Part shown: positions 36,386 through 45,192 of the stretch, in pieces
How positions within the stretch are numbered: the stretch's first letter is position 1
How the letters are laid out: each line of letters begins with the position of its first letter
NCBI RefSeq assembly: GCF_037969765.1
Contig: NZ_CP150207.1
Location: forward strand, 4,147,001-4,211,000
Direction of reading: 5' to 3'
Length of the DNA stretch: 64,000 nucleotides
From: Paenibacillus sp. FSL W8-0186
GTDB taxonomy: Bacteria; Bacillota; Bacilli; Paenibacillales; Paenibacillaceae
Notes under the pieces: model-generated
Seen by the model: the letters and a program-made list of their open reading frames with translations, nothing else
Database searches by the model: none
What the model was told of the DNA's origin: nothing
Position numbers and translations under genes: made by a program

Positions 36386-37747
36386 TTAACCTAAATCATG
36401 TCCGGTTATGATGATATATGTGACGAGGAAAACATTCAAGACTAAAATGACGGCCGTACAAAACCAGGATAATGCTTTAACCCAGGTTCCGTTCGCGAAC
36501 TCACCCATTTTCCTTTTGTCGCTCGTAAACAATACTAGTGGAATAACGGCGAAAGGCAGCTGCAGGCTAAGCACGACCTGACTCCAAATAAGGAGTTCCC
36601 CCGTTCCTTTCGATCCGGCGAGCCACGTCACAATAAAGGCTGGGACGACGGCGATTAATCGGGTAATTATCCGGCGAAGCCAAGGGGACACCCGCAAATG
36701 CACAAATCCTTCCATCACGATCTGGCCCGTTAGCGTTCCGGTAATCGTCGAGTTCTGGCCGGAGGCCAGCAATGCGACTGCAAACAACGTGCTGGCGATG
36801 CCTACTCCGACCGTAGGGCTCAACAACTCATAAGCTCTTTCAAGCTCGGAAACATCCATACTTGTACCGTAAAAAGCAGCAGAGCCAAGAATTAAAATGG
36901 CTGAGTTAATCAAAAAAGCAATAATTAATGAAATATTCGAATCCAATACGGAATATTTCAGCGCCTCCTTTCGTCCTTCCCTGGTCCGCTCGTATTGTCT
37001 GGTTTGCACGATGGCGGAATGCAAGTACAGATTATGAGGCATTACCGTCGCTCCCAGGATCCCCAGAGAGATCAGCAGCATTTCCGGATTTGTAACGATT
37101 TCCAGCTTCGGCACATAACCGCCCAATAAGGCAGACACTTGCGGCTTCGAGACGATGACCTCAAATACAAACACGCCGAATATCGTTACCATTAATACGA
37201 TGACGATCGATTCAATAATGCGGAACCCTTTCTTCTGCAGCAGCAGTAACAGCAGCACGTCAAGCGTTGTAATCAAAATGCCCAGCAGTAACGGGATGCC
37301 AAACAGCAAATTAAGCGCGATGGCAGAGCCGATCACCTCGGCCAAGTCCGTTGCCACGATCGCCAATTCTGTGAGAATCCATAAAGCGAAGGAGGTTTTC
37401 TTCCCGACCGCATCTCTTGTGGCCTGGGCTAAATCCCGTCCTGTCACAATGCCCAGCTTCGCTGACAAGGATTGCAGCAGCATGGCAATCAAGTTAGAAA
37501 TAAGAATGACGGAAAGCAAAGTGTAGCCGAAACGCGCCCCGCCTGCAATGGAGGTCGCCCAGTTACCAGGATCGACATAACCTACAGCTACTAAAGACCC
37601 TGGGCCGGCAAAGGCGAAAAATTTTCTCCAGAACTTGGCGTCCTTTGGGATTTTGATCGAACTGTTCACTTCCTCCAGACTTATATTCGAACTTTGCCGC
37701 AGCCATCCCTCGGCAGCATCATCCGATCCCTTCGACGGACCATTCAT
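36386..37747 (-). CDS. mntH: Nramp-family divalent metal transporter MntH
   Basis: This 453-residue proton-coupled importer of Mn(II), and possibly Fe(II), has about eleven hydrophobic helices. The metal-site motifs DPGN in TM1 and MPHNLYLHS in TM6 are both intact. A polar N-terminal extension of about 40 residues precedes TM1. GTGGTGA lies just before the ATG. No clear MntR operator was seen in the 70 bases upstream. Confidence 0.93.
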   Translation of the reverse strand: MNGPSKGSDDAAEGWLRQSSNISLEEVNSSIKIPKDAKFWRKFFAFAGPGSLVAVGYVDPGNWATSIAGGARFGYTLLSVILISNLIAMLLQSLSAKLGIVTGRDLAQATRDAVGKKTSFALWILTELAIVATDLAEVIGSAIALNLLFGIPLLLGILITTLDVLLLLLLQKKGFRIIESIVIVLMVTIFGVFVFEVIVSKPQVSALLGGYVPKLEIVTNPEMLLISLGILGATVMPHNLYLHSAIVQTRQYERTREGRKEALKYSVLDSNISLIIAFLINSAILILGSAAFYGTSMDVSELERAYELLSPTVGVGIASTLFAVALLASGQNSTITGTLTGQIVMEGFVHLRVSPWLRRIITRLIAVVPAFIVTWLAGSKGTGELLIWSQVVLSLQLPFAVIPLVLFTSDKRKMGEFANGTWVKALSWFCTAVILVLNVFLVTYIIITGHDLG

Positions 37748-37811
37748 TATTTCACCACTTTCTGAAAAAATGTAGATTTATAGAATACAAGTTATTTTGC
37801 GCCAAAAACGT

Positions 37812-37842
37812 CAAAAAAACCGAAGCACCCGACGGTGCTTCG
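37812..37842 (-). terminator. Terminator of rarA
   Basis: CGAAGCACC, a 4-base loop and GGTGCTTCG, with a seven-T run on the minus strand. Confidence 0.92.
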
Positions 37843-37880
37843 ACTGATAGTACAAATTCGTACATTGGATCGTATCTGTC

Positions 37881-39197
37881 CTACTGCATGTCCTTCGACT
37901 GCCGAATTTGCTGGTTATGGCGGATTTTGCTCTCATTCCCCTGCTCCGTCGCCTCATAGAACTTCCGCTTCGCCAAATTCGGCGGCAGATAATCCTGCTT
38001 CACATAGTGCCCCGGATAATCATGCGGATATTTGTAGCCGACATGTCCCAGCTTTTCGGACCCCTTGTAGTGGGTATCCCGCAAATGCAGAGGCACCTCC
38101 GCCGATCTCACATCCTCGATGGCCGTCATCGCTTTGGAGATCGCTGTGGTCACAGCATTGGATTTCGGGCTCTCTACCGCAAATAGAATCGCCTGGGCGA
38201 TGTTCAGCTTCGCCTCCGGCCAGCCGTTATTCCGATACGCCTCCAGCGCGCTCACTGCCTGAACCATCGCTTGGGGATTCGCCAGGCCGATATCCTCGCT
38301 GCTTGCGGCAATCAGCCGCCGGATGAAGGTCATAGGGTCCATCCCCAGCTTCTCCACGGCGTACAGGAACCAGAACAGCGCTGCATCGCTGGAGCCGCGG
38401 ATGCTTTTGTGGAACGCCGACAGCACGTCGTATTGTGTCGACTCATCCGCCTTAACTAGCGGACGCCGGATCGATTCCTCCGCCACCTCCAAAGTAATGT
38501 GGACACATCCATCCTGCCGCGGAGGAGTCGTCATCGCTGCCAGCTCCAGCGCATTCAATGCCCGGCGGATATCCCCGTTCGCCATCGCCGCGATATGCAG
38601 CAGCGCCTCCTCATCCACTTCAAGGTGCATAAAGCCTAACCCTTTTTCCTTATCGGTCAAAGCCCGCTTCATCGCAATGAGCGAATGCTCTTTCGTCAAG
38701 GGCTGCAGCTGGAACAAGGTCGAGCGGCTCATCAAAGCCCCGTTCACATAATGGAACGGGTTCTCCGTCGTCGCCCCGATAAAAGTAATCGTCCCCTTTT
38801 CTACAGCTGGAAGCAGCGCATCCTGCCGCGAGCTGTTAAATCTGTGCACCTCATCCAGAAACAGAATTGTTTTCGTTCCATAGAAGGACTTATCGTTGTG
38901 AGCCTTCTCGATCACTTCCCGCACATCCTTTACGGAAGCATCTACGGCATTCAGCCTTACAAACTCTCCTTGCGTATGATTGGAAATAATATGAGCAAGC
39001 GTTGTCTTCCCGCAGCCGGGGGGGCCATACAGCAGAATCGAAGATACCTGGTCCGCTTCAATCGCCCTGCGCAGCAGCTTGCCGGGCCCCACGATGTCTT
39101 CCTGCCCGATATATTCATCCAGCGTCGTCGGCCTCATCCGGTCGGCAAGCAGCCTGCCGGCAGGGCTCGAGCTTTGCTGGTATGAGAACAAATCCAT
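37881..39197 (-). CDS. rarA: Replication-associated recombination ATPase RarA (MgsA, YrvN)
   Basis: The 438-residue AAA+ protein of the clamp-loader clade has Walker A GPPGCGKTT, Walker B LFLDEVHRFN and the C-terminal RarA tetramerisation domain with GSSDAALFWFLY. It acts at stalled replication forks with SSB. The start is the ATG at 39197 behind AAGGAAGTG; an ATG eight codons upstream lacks a site. In B. subtilis the gene (yrvN) lies beside cymR; here mntH, msrC, mnmA and an IS remnant separate them. Confidence 0.92.
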   Translation of the reverse strand: MDLFSYQQSSSPAGRLLADRMRPTTLDEYIGQEDIVGPGKLLRRAIEADQVSSILLYGPPGCGKTTLAHIISNHTQGEFVRLNAVDASVKDVREVIEKAHNDKSFYGTKTILFLDEVHRFNSSRQDALLPAVEKGTITFIGATTENPFHYVNGALMSRSTLFQLQPLTKEHSLIAMKRALTDKEKGLGFMHLEVDEEALLHIAAMANGDIRRALNALELAAMTTPPRQDGCVHITLEVAEESIRRPLVKADESTQYDVLSAFHKSIRGSSDAALFWFLYAVEKLGMDPMTFIRRLIAASSEDIGLANPQAMVQAVSALEAYRNNGWPEAKLNIAQAILFAVESPKSNAVTTAISKAMTAIEDVRSAEVPLHLRDTHYKGSEKLGHVGYKYPHDYPGHYVKQDYLPPNLAKRKFYEATEQGNESKIRHNQQIRQSKDMQ

Positions 39198-39374
39198 GGA
39201 GTTCACTTCCTTATGACTCATAATGACAGCCTAAACCTAAACACCATTTTACCATATTGGGACATAAAACATGATCGGGTACAAAACATTTAAAATCATT
39301 CTTTCGCTTTCTTCCCAAGGCGGAATATGAGTTAATATAGATGTCGGGCCGACGAATCACTGGAAAGGGGGCTG

Positions 39375-39413
39375 ATGAATGTGATTTCAGTGAGTGAGGT
39401 GGTTTCCGCGTAA
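39375..39413 (+). CDS. Putative 12-residue leader peptide
   Basis: ATG at 39375 encodes MNVISVSEVVSA and stops in the loop of hairpin 39401-39422. A GGAAAGGGGG ribosome site lies 3 bases before it, rather close. Stop-in-loop placement is seen in attenuator leaders; whether it is translated is not known. Confidence 0.35.
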   Translation: MNVISVSEVVSA

Positions 39414-39430
39414 GCGGAAACCTCAAGCAA

Positions 39431-39456
39431 GGGGGCTGTATAGCCCCCTTATTTTC
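39431..39456 (+). terminator. Intrinsic terminator of the 39.4-kb leader RNA
   Basis: GGGGGCT (39431-39437), a 4-base loop, AGCCCCC (39442-39448), then TTATTTTC. Confidence 0.8.
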
Positions 39457-39546
39457 GTTGCTGTGAAAATATGTTAAGATATAGCCAGCTATTTATGAAA
39501 TGACGATAATGATGAAATCAATTATTGCGAAAGGGGGATTACGATC

Positions 39547-39681
39547 ATGCAGACTTATTTCGTTCTTGAACTAGATCGAGCACATCGAAACAAGGAGGAA
39601 CATGACCGTGAGCTACAAAAATGGGAAGGATGTGCTTCCCCCCCGATTGCTGAAGGAATTGCAGCGCCATATTCAAGGTGA
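39547..39681 (+). CDS. Small 44-codon ORF overlapping the Mor-like gene
   Basis: ATG at 39547 has an AAAGGGGG site 9 bases upstream and encodes a hydrophilic peptide (MQTYFVLELDRAHRNKEEHD at its start), ending at TGA 39679-39681. It overlaps the next gene in another frame for 74 bases. Good ribosome-site spacing supports translation; coupling or frameshifting into the HTH gene is possible but unproven. No family is recognised. Confidence 0.4.
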   Translation: MQTYFVLELDRAHRNKEEHDRELQKWEGCASPPIAEGIAAPYSR

Positions 39682-39904
39682 GCTTCTCTACATCCCCAAG
39701 CCGGAGCAAAGCCGTGCTTCCTGGGGAGAGCTCAGCGGTTCCCGCACAACGATTGCCAATCGGAATGAGGAAATATTTCGGAAGCATCGTTCAGGCCTAT
39801 CGGTTAGAGATTTAGCCGAGATGTACTACCTCTCAGACGAGAGCATTCGCAAAATACTGGCCAAGATGCGCACCGTCCAGAAGGAAACAACACCCTCATG
39901 CTAG
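39608..39904 (+). CDS. Mor/CD3324-type helix-turn-helix protein
   Basis: The 98-residue protein belongs to the family with YKNGKDVLPPRLLKELQRHIQGE (in pieces) and IPKPEQSRASWGELSG. It has a C-terminal helix-turn-helix (LSVRDLAEMYYLSDESIRKIL), similar to the C-terminal part of phage Mor activators. Such proteins are common in Firmicutes; targets are unknown. The GTG at 39608 fits the family N terminus (MSYKN) and lies 9 bases after AAGGAGG; an ATG two codons earlier is only 3 bases from it. It follows the leader RNA and overlaps the 44-codon ORF. Confidence 0.8.
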   Translation: MSYKNGKDVLPPRLLKELQRHIQGELLYIPKPEQSRASWGELSGSRTTIANRNEEIFRKHRSGLSVRDLAEMYYLSDESIRKILAKMRTVQKETTPSC

Positions 39905-39926
39905 CCAAGACTCCATATTACGAAAT

Positions 39927-39965
39927 CAGGAGCTGCCCCATTAGAATTCTAATGAGCAGCTCCTG
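39927..39965. terminator. Hairpin between the Mor-like gene and the GH2 gene
   Basis: Long stem with outer arms CAGGAGCTGC/GCAGCTCCTG and inner ATTAG/CTAAT between convergent genes. U-tracts on either side are weak, so termination efficiency is uncertain. Confidence 0.6.
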
Positions 39966-39983
39966 ATGTCTGTTCCCAACAAA

Positions 39984-41744
39984 CTAGGATTGGTTCATCT
40001 CCTTTATAACTTCCATGGGTACTTTTAACTTTCGCGACTCCGTCAGCAGCCCATTCATCTCCTGCTGCACATCTGTAATCTGTGTATAGCAATACCCGGC
40101 AATATAATCTGTATTCTTAATAGCATGGTGTATCGCTTTTAGTCTTGCCACGAATGATTCTTCTGAGGACTCCTGATGGCCGTAACCCCAACCCGCCTCA
40201 TTTTTAAAGGCAATGCCGCCGAATTCACTGACAATGATCGGCTGCCCGCTGTAGGAATAACCATCGGCAAAGGCATATTTCCTCTTGTTAAAGGCGATTT
40301 CGTTTCCTATAATCTTCTCTTTATCCTTGTAACGCTGCAGGAACTCTTCCCCTGACTCTACATAATCATGAAGCGTTATGAGATCCGACACCGTATGCTC
40401 CCAGCCGTCATTGGATACGACAAGCCGGTAAGGATCATAAGCTTTGGTGAGATGATAGATGGCCTCCGTGAAAGACTGCTGCTTTCTGTCCTTGGCAATT
40501 TGCATGATCCCCCAGGATTCATTAAATGGAACCCACACCACAATGCATGGATGATTATAATACTGCCGCACTACCTCCATCCATTCGTTGGTAAATCTCT
40601 GAATCGCATTGTCGTTAAACTCGAATGTTGCTGCCATCTCCGACCATACGAGCAGCCCCTTCACATCACACCAGTACAGAAAACGGGCATCCTCTACTTT
40701 CATATGCTTTCGTACGCCGTTGTAACCCATCTCCAGAATCGCATCGATATCTTGGATGATGGCTTCGTCCGAAGGCGGAGTAAGATGGCTCTCCGGCCAA
40801 TAGCCTTGATCCAGAACAAGCCGCTGGTAGATCGGTTCGTTGTTAAGCAATACCTGTCCGGCTTTGGTGGAAATTTTCCGCATGCCAAAATAGGAATAGA
40901 CATGATCTATCTTCTCCTGGCCGCGGTACAAAATAAACTCAACGTCATACAAATTCGGATGGTCCGGCGTCCAGCAGCTCATCTTCCAGGGGCCGTTCAC
41001 TTCATGAATCAGGTCAACCTCCAACTGGAGCCAGCTTCGATCCATCGCCAAGCCGACCTTTTTAACCTGCTTCCCCTTCAAGCTGACGATCGTTTCCAGC
41101 CACATATCTGCGGCCGGCCAATCGCCGTTCATTTGATATTCGAACCTCACCTTCCAATCGTCGACGTCCGGGGTTATTTTCACTTGATCGATATACGTAG
41201 GCGCTGCGTATTCCAGCCATACCGACTGCCAGATTCCCGTCGTCTGCACATAGAAGCACTCGAAGCTATTCTGCTCCCAACGCTGCTTCCCCCGCGGCTG
41301 GGCAGCATCCATGCTGTCTTCCACCTTGACCGTCAAGCTGTTGGCATCTCCGCAAACGATATAGGAGGTAATATCGAAGGAAAATGCGGAATAGCCTCCT
41401 TGGTGCTGTCCAACATACTCCCCATTCACCCAAACCTTGGCGATATAATCAACCGCTTGGAAGTGCAGTATGACTCGCCTGCCCGCTTTCTCGGCCGGAA
41501 TATCCAGCATTCGATGGTACCATACATTAGAATGATGCTCTTCTTCGCCAATACCGCTAGCTCTGGTTTCATAAGTGAAAGGAACAGTAATTTGGCGATC
41601 ACCCCCGAACTTCTTTGGCCATCCCAAGCGTTCACCCATGTTTTCATCATCGAATCCGAAGCTCCACTCGCCATTCAAATTAACCCAGTCCGTCCTTATG
41701 AATTGCGGTCTTGGATAATCCTTGATATACATCTGTGTTCCCAT
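39984..41744 (-). CDS. Glycoside hydrolase family 2 protein
   Basis: The 586-residue enzyme has an N-terminal jelly-roll (about 15-180), an immunoglobulin-like domain (about 190-300) and a TIM barrel. The acid/base glutamate is E409 in WVPFNESWG and the nucleophile E507 in IIVSEFGG. There is no signal peptide, so it works in the cytoplasm on an imported oligosaccharide. GH2 covers beta-galactosidases, glucuronidases, mannosidases and alpha-L-arabinopyranosidases; with a GH43 enzyme and an AraR-like regulator nearby, a beta-galactosidase or arabino-type activity is most likely. It is the last gene after the ABC importer. Confidence 0.85.
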   Translation of the reverse strand: MGTQMYIKDYPRPQFIRTDWVNLNGEWSFGFDDENMGERLGWPKKFGGDRQITVPFTYETRASGIGEEEHHSNVWYHRMLDIPAEKAGRRVILHFQAVDYIAKVWVNGEYVGQHQGGYSAFSFDITSYIVCGDANSLTVKVEDSMDAAQPRGKQRWEQNSFECFYVQTTGIWQSVWLEYAAPTYIDQVKITPDVDDWKVRFEYQMNGDWPAADMWLETIVSLKGKQVKKVGLAMDRSWLQLEVDLIHEVNGPWKMSCWTPDHPNLYDVEFILYRGQEKIDHVYSYFGMRKISTKAGQVLLNNEPIYQRLVLDQGYWPESHLTPPSDEAIIQDIDAILEMGYNGVRKHMKVEDARFLYWCDVKGLLVWSEMAATFEFNDNAIQRFTNEWMEVVRQYYNHPCIVVWVPFNESWGIMQIAKDRKQQSFTEAIYHLTKAYDPYRLVVSNDGWEHTVSDLITLHDYVESGEEFLQRYKDKEKIIGNEIAFNKRKYAFADGYSYSGQPIIVSEFGGIAFKNEAGWGYGHQESSEESFVARLKAIHHAIKNTDYIAGYCYTQITDVQQEMNGLLTESRKLKVPMEVIKEMNQS

Positions 41745-41813
41745 TGTCTCTCATCTACTCCTTCATCCTAGTTCTGATCTCATGCTATGTCCCTTAAGCA
41801 ACTGATTTAGGCG

Positions 41814-42626
41814 TCAACCCTTAACCCCTGTCATAGATACACCCTGGACGATATGCTTCTGGAGAAAAATATAAACAATCATCGTAGGAATAGCAGCGAT
41901 CGCACTGGCTGCCATAATCGTGTTCACATGCAGCACATTATTCGATAGGAAGGTCGGCAAGCCTGTAGACAGCACCATGTTTTCTTCGGAATTAATCGCG
42001 ATATACGGCCAGATGAAATTATTCCAGGACATAATGAAATAGAAAATACCAATTGCAATCATGGCTGAACGCGTTAGAGGCATATAGATCGACCACCATA
42101 AGCGGAAATCCCGCCCCCCGTCAATTTGTGCTGCTTCCATATAATCCTTCGGCAGCCCATCCATAAATTGCTTAATCAAGATCAGTCCAAGCGGATTCGT
42201 CAGGCTGGGCAAAATAATACCCCACATATTATCCAGCAAATCGATGCTTAAGACCGTCTCGTATAAAGGAATCAACATCGCTTCCGTCGGAATGAGTAGT
42301 CCGGACACGCATAAAATAAATAAGAACCCTTTGGATCTAAACTTTTTGCGTGAAAAAGCAAAGGCCCCTAACGAGCTAATGATCACGGTAATCAATGTAG
42401 TTACGGCTCCGATCACGAAGCTATTCCAGGTCCATCTCAAAATTTGCGATTCGGTTAATACCTTGGCATAGTTGCTAATCGTTAAGTCTGAGAAGTCCGT
42501 CCACTCTGCCACCGTAATCGCGGATACGCCTTCGGGCTTCAAGGAAACGACAAACATCCAAACTAAAGGAATTACAAATATGACTGCCAATATGACGGTT
42601 AAACTATATATCGCTGTTCGCGCCAC
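41814..42626 (-). CDS. Carbohydrate ABC transporter permease (MalG/AraQ type)
   Basis: The 270-residue permease has six hydrophobic helices and the cytoplasmic coupling loop EAAQIDGGRDFRLWWSIYMPL. This EAA-type motif contacts the ATPase. No ATPase gene is in the island, as is usual for Firmicute sugar importers that share a general MsmX-type ATPase. The start is GTG, 11 bases after GGAG, a weak placement. It lies 17 bases after the other permease. Confidence 0.9.
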   Translation of the reverse strand: MARTAIYSLTVILAVIFVIPLVWMFVVSLKPEGVSAITVAEWTDFSDLTISNYAKVLTESQILRWTWNSFVIGAVTTLITVIISSLGAFAFSRKKFRSKGFLFILCVSGLLIPTEAMLIPLYETVLSIDLLDNMWGIILPSLTNPLGLILIKQFMDGLPKDYMEAAQIDGGRDFRLWWSIYMPLTRSAMIAIGIFYFIMSWNNFIWPYIAINSEENMVLSTGLPTFLSNNVLHVNTIMAASAIAAIPTMIVYIFLQKHIVQGVSMTGVKG

Positions 42627-42643
42627 CTCTATTCACTCTCCAT

Positions 42644-43546
42644 TTACGACTCTTTTCTGTTAACAACCATGTATTGAACCGCGGCAATCAACAGCATAAA
42701 AATACAAAACAACGTCGATTGTGCGGCTGCAAGCCCGAACATATCCTTCTTGAATCCCGTCACATAGATGTAACGGATGATCGTATTCGTCGTATCCCCG
42801 GGTCCGCCATTGGTCATTATCTGAACCTGCCCGAACAGCTTTAAGCCCGCGATGATTTGAAAAAAGATTTGCACCTTCATCACAGAAGATAAACCCGGAA
42901 GCGTAATGAACCGGAATTTATGAAACGAAGACGCGCCGTCAATATCAGCAGCCTCATAGAGCTCCTGGGATATTTCCTGCAGCCCTGCCAGGAACAATAC
43001 CATGACAAAGCCGACCGTCCACCACACCGTAGCAATGACAATGGACCACCAAGCCGCATTAGGACTGGTAAGCCAGTGAACTGAGGATAACCCTAGAGTC
43101 TCCAGGATGACATTGACGAGTCCATGCTTGGAATCGAACATTCGGAGCCAAATAAAGCTAATGACAGAAACGGAAAGTACGTATGGCAGAAAGTAAATCG
43201 ATCGGAACATCGTCTGAAACGGAATCTTGCGGTGAATTAACAGAGCCAGCAACAGACCGAGCGAAATAATGATCGGAACGACTAAAATGACAAAATACAG
43301 GCTGTTCCATAAATATTTATAAAAATCGCTGTTCGTCAATATTTTTGTATAATTATTGAAGCCCACATACTTCTCCATCCCCAGAATCGTCCAGGAATGA
43401 AGACTAATATAAGCGCCTCTAAGCAATGGCCAAATATAGAAAACAAGAAGCGGAATTAAAAATGGGGCTAGAAATGCAATGGCTGAAAACTCATTTTTCA
43501 ATTGCCTTTTCCACCCGCTTGCTGCTTGCTGAGCTTTCACGGTCAT
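42644..43546 (-). CDS. Carbohydrate ABC transporter permease (MalF/AraP type)
   Basis: The 300-residue permease has six helices and the coupling motif EAADIDGASSFHKFRFITLP in its EAA loop. With the neighbouring permease it forms the membrane channel for an oligosaccharide. The ATG directly follows a GGAGGAGG site; a GTG two codons later has better spacing and may be the true start. It is separated from the binding-protein gene by about 100 bases that contain a stable hairpin. Confidence 0.9.
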   Translation of the reverse strand: MTVKAQQAASGWKRQLKNEFSAIAFLAPFLIPLLVFYIWPLLRGAYISLHSWTILGMEKYVGFNNYTKILTNSDFYKYLWNSLYFVILVVPIIISLGLLLALLIHRKIPFQTMFRSIYFLPYVLSVSVISFIWLRMFDSKHGLVNVILETLGLSSVHWLTSPNAAWWSIVIATVWWTVGFVMVLFLAGLQEISQELYEAADIDGASSFHKFRFITLPGLSSVMKVQIFFQIIAGLKLFGQVQIMTNGGPGDTTNTIIRYIYVTGFKKDMFGLAAAQSTLFCIFMLLIAAVQYMVVNRKES

Positions 43547-43602
43547 CCTCCTCCAACGCGATGCGGAACTGCGGAACCAAGCCCGCTATCAAGGTTTAAG
43601 GA

Positions 43603-43632
43603 ATGAAACCGCATCATCAGATACGGTTTCAT
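43603..43632 (-). other. Intercistronic hairpin between binding-protein and permease genes
   Basis: ATGAAACCG and CGGTTTCAT arms with a 12-base loop and no U-tract. Such hairpins after binding-protein genes usually stabilise the upstream mRNA and lower permease expression. Here that is inferred from position. Confidence 0.55.
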
Positions 43633-43647
43633 CTCGCCACCTTACTC

Positions 43648-44964
43648 TTAATTTTGAAGAATTTCGTTAATATCCTTCTCCATGCCCTTTACCCCATCTT
43701 CCGGCGTCATCGTTTTAAAAATAACAGCCTGAAGCACATCCTTCACCACCGTATCGATCGCATTGTACCGATCCGTCTTAGGTGCATGCTTGACCGTTTT
43801 TTGCGAGGCGACAAACTCTTCCCGATACGGAAGGTTCATGTATTCATCACTGGCAGTGACCGCCTTCGCTGCTGGAACATGACCCGCTTGCGCCCAAATT
43901 TTCCCGCCCTCAAGCGTAAAATACTTCATAAATTTCATTGCAGCAACCTGCTTCTCTTCCGTCACATATTCAGGAATAACGAGAGTATGGGAGGCTGCCC
44001 AATGCGTCTCGCTGCCGAAGATCGGAGGAATCGAGGTAATGCCGACATTCAGGCCTTCTTCCCCAAGATGCCAGCCCGCTTCCCACACGCCGCCAAACCA
44101 TGTCGCGGATTTTCCGCTATGGAATGTATCCCAAGGCGTCTTGTCGTTAATATCGCTAAGACCCTGATCATAGAGATCCAAATAAAATTTCAGTACGTCT
44201 ATGGCTTTCTCATTGTTGATGTCGGCTTGACTCAGATCATCCGTCAAAATACTGCCGCCAGCCTGATAATATAAATTGTAGAAGGGCTCATGAAAGTACG
44301 GCGTATTCACACTAAACGGTGTTACCCCTGGAACCTTGCTCTTGATCTCTGTCAGGAATTGCTTGAAGCCTTCAGGAGAAATCTCGCCAAACCGCGGTGT
44401 GCCATCCTCATTTAGCAGCCCGGCCTCCCCAAGCAAATCTTTATTGTAGTAGAACATGTGGAAATGGGTATCGATAGGAACGGCATAGGGAATTCCGTCA
44501 TAGCTGACGCTTTCCACGTTGCTATCCGTAATTTCGCTGAAATCAAAGCCGGCCTTCTCCGTCAGCTCATTCAGCGCGCTCAATTGACCCGCCTTAACAA
44601 AAGGTGCAAGCCGGTCAGCATGAGCTACCGCTACATCCGGGCCTTTGCCGGAAGCGAGTGCTGTACCGAACTTGGCATAATACTCACCCGATTCCAGCCG
44701 CAGCGTTTTGACCTTAACCTCTTGCTGAGAGCCGTTAAAACCGTCTACGATCTGATCGACAAAATCGCCTTCCCCGCCCCCAAATAGATTCCAAAACGTT
44801 ATTTCGACCGCCCCGCCAGTCCCACTGCCGCCTGGGCCGTTATTCGTCTCCGCTGCCTTTCCCGAGTTGGCTGGACTGTTCCCTTTGCTGGAGCAGCCTG
44901 CTGCAATCAGCACGATCACAAGCATCAAGAATAACATTGTCGTGAACCTGTTCTTTCTAGCCAT
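43648..44964 (-). CDS. Extracellular sugar-binding lipoprotein of an ABC importer
   Basis: The 438-residue protein has a lipoprotein signal peptide ending in LIAAGC (lipidated C24), a Gly/Ser/Asn-rich linker, and a family 1 solute-binding fold starting with VEITFWNLFGGGEGDFVDQIVDGFN (in pieces). It captures oligosaccharides outside the membrane for the two permeases that follow. The start is the ATG after AAAGGGG; 19 upstream codons lack a site. A promoter is predicted upstream, after the two-component genes. Confidence 0.92.
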   Translation of the reverse strand: MARKNRFTTMLFLMLVIVLIAAGCSSKGNSPANSGKAAETNNGPGGSGTGGAVEITFWNLFGGGEGDFVDQIVDGFNGSQQEVKVKTLRLESGEYYAKFGTALASGKGPDVAVAHADRLAPFVKAGQLSALNELTEKAGFDFSEITDSNVESVSYDGIPYAVPIDTHFHMFYYNKDLLGEAGLLNEDGTPRFGEISPEGFKQFLTEIKSKVPGVTPFSVNTPYFHEPFYNLYYQAGGSILTDDLSQADINNEKAIDVLKFYLDLYDQGLSDINDKTPWDTFHSGKSATWFGGVWEAGWHLGEEGLNVGITSIPPIFGSETHWAASHTLVIPEYVTEEKQVAAMKFMKYFTLEGGKIWAQAGHVPAAKAVTASDEYMNLPYREEFVASQKTVKHAPKTDRYNAIDTVVKDVLQAVIFKTMTPEDGVKGMEKDINEILQN

Positions 44965-45051
44965 GGCGTATCCCCTTTTCTTGTATAGGTTTAGAACAGC
45001 TTCTTCTAACCCGCCTGTCATGCAAGCGCATTCATTCTGTTCTTGAATTTC

Positions 45052-45079
45052 ATATTAGAATAAAGCGACAGTCATTCAA
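45052..45079 (-). promoter_or_regulatory. Candidate promoter of the ABC importer operon
   Basis: Minus-strand TTGAAT (45074-45079), a 16-base spacer and TAATAT (45052-45057), about 90 bases upstream of the lipoprotein ATG. A plausible target of the adjacent response regulator. Confidence 0.5.
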
Positions 45080-45192
45080 ACGGAATAAACTACGTGATCT
45101 ATCGTAAAAAATAAGGTTTTCATTGCACGATTCTCATATCCGATCTTTATGGTGCAATATTTCTCTCTATCCGTGTAAAATTTACAGATGAC

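Larger units (their letters stand above)
39345..39456 (+). ncRNA. Candidate regulatory leader or small RNA with intrinsic terminator
   Basis: A TAATAT box at 39333-39338 would give a transcript of about 110 bases ending in a terminator. It contains hairpin GGTTTCCGC/GCGGAAACC (39401-39422), the terminator hairpin GGGGGCT/AGCCCCC (39431-39448), and an upstream pairing TCACTG (39357-39362)/CAGTGA (39388-39393). The 10-base word AAGGGGGCTG occurs twice (39365-39374 and 39429-39438), so the terminator's C-tract has alternative partners. No clear -35 box was found. The function is unknown. Confidence 0.5.

Noticed and set aside
36386..37880. MntR operator upstream of mntH
   Set aside because: No sequence close to the MntR palindrome was found between the rarA terminator and the mntH start.
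40368..41771. 467-codon plus-strand frame opposite the GH2 gene
   Set aside because: Long only because stop codons are rare on the antisense of this gene. The minus-strand frame has complete GH2 catalytic motifs; the plus-strand translation has none and no ribosome site.
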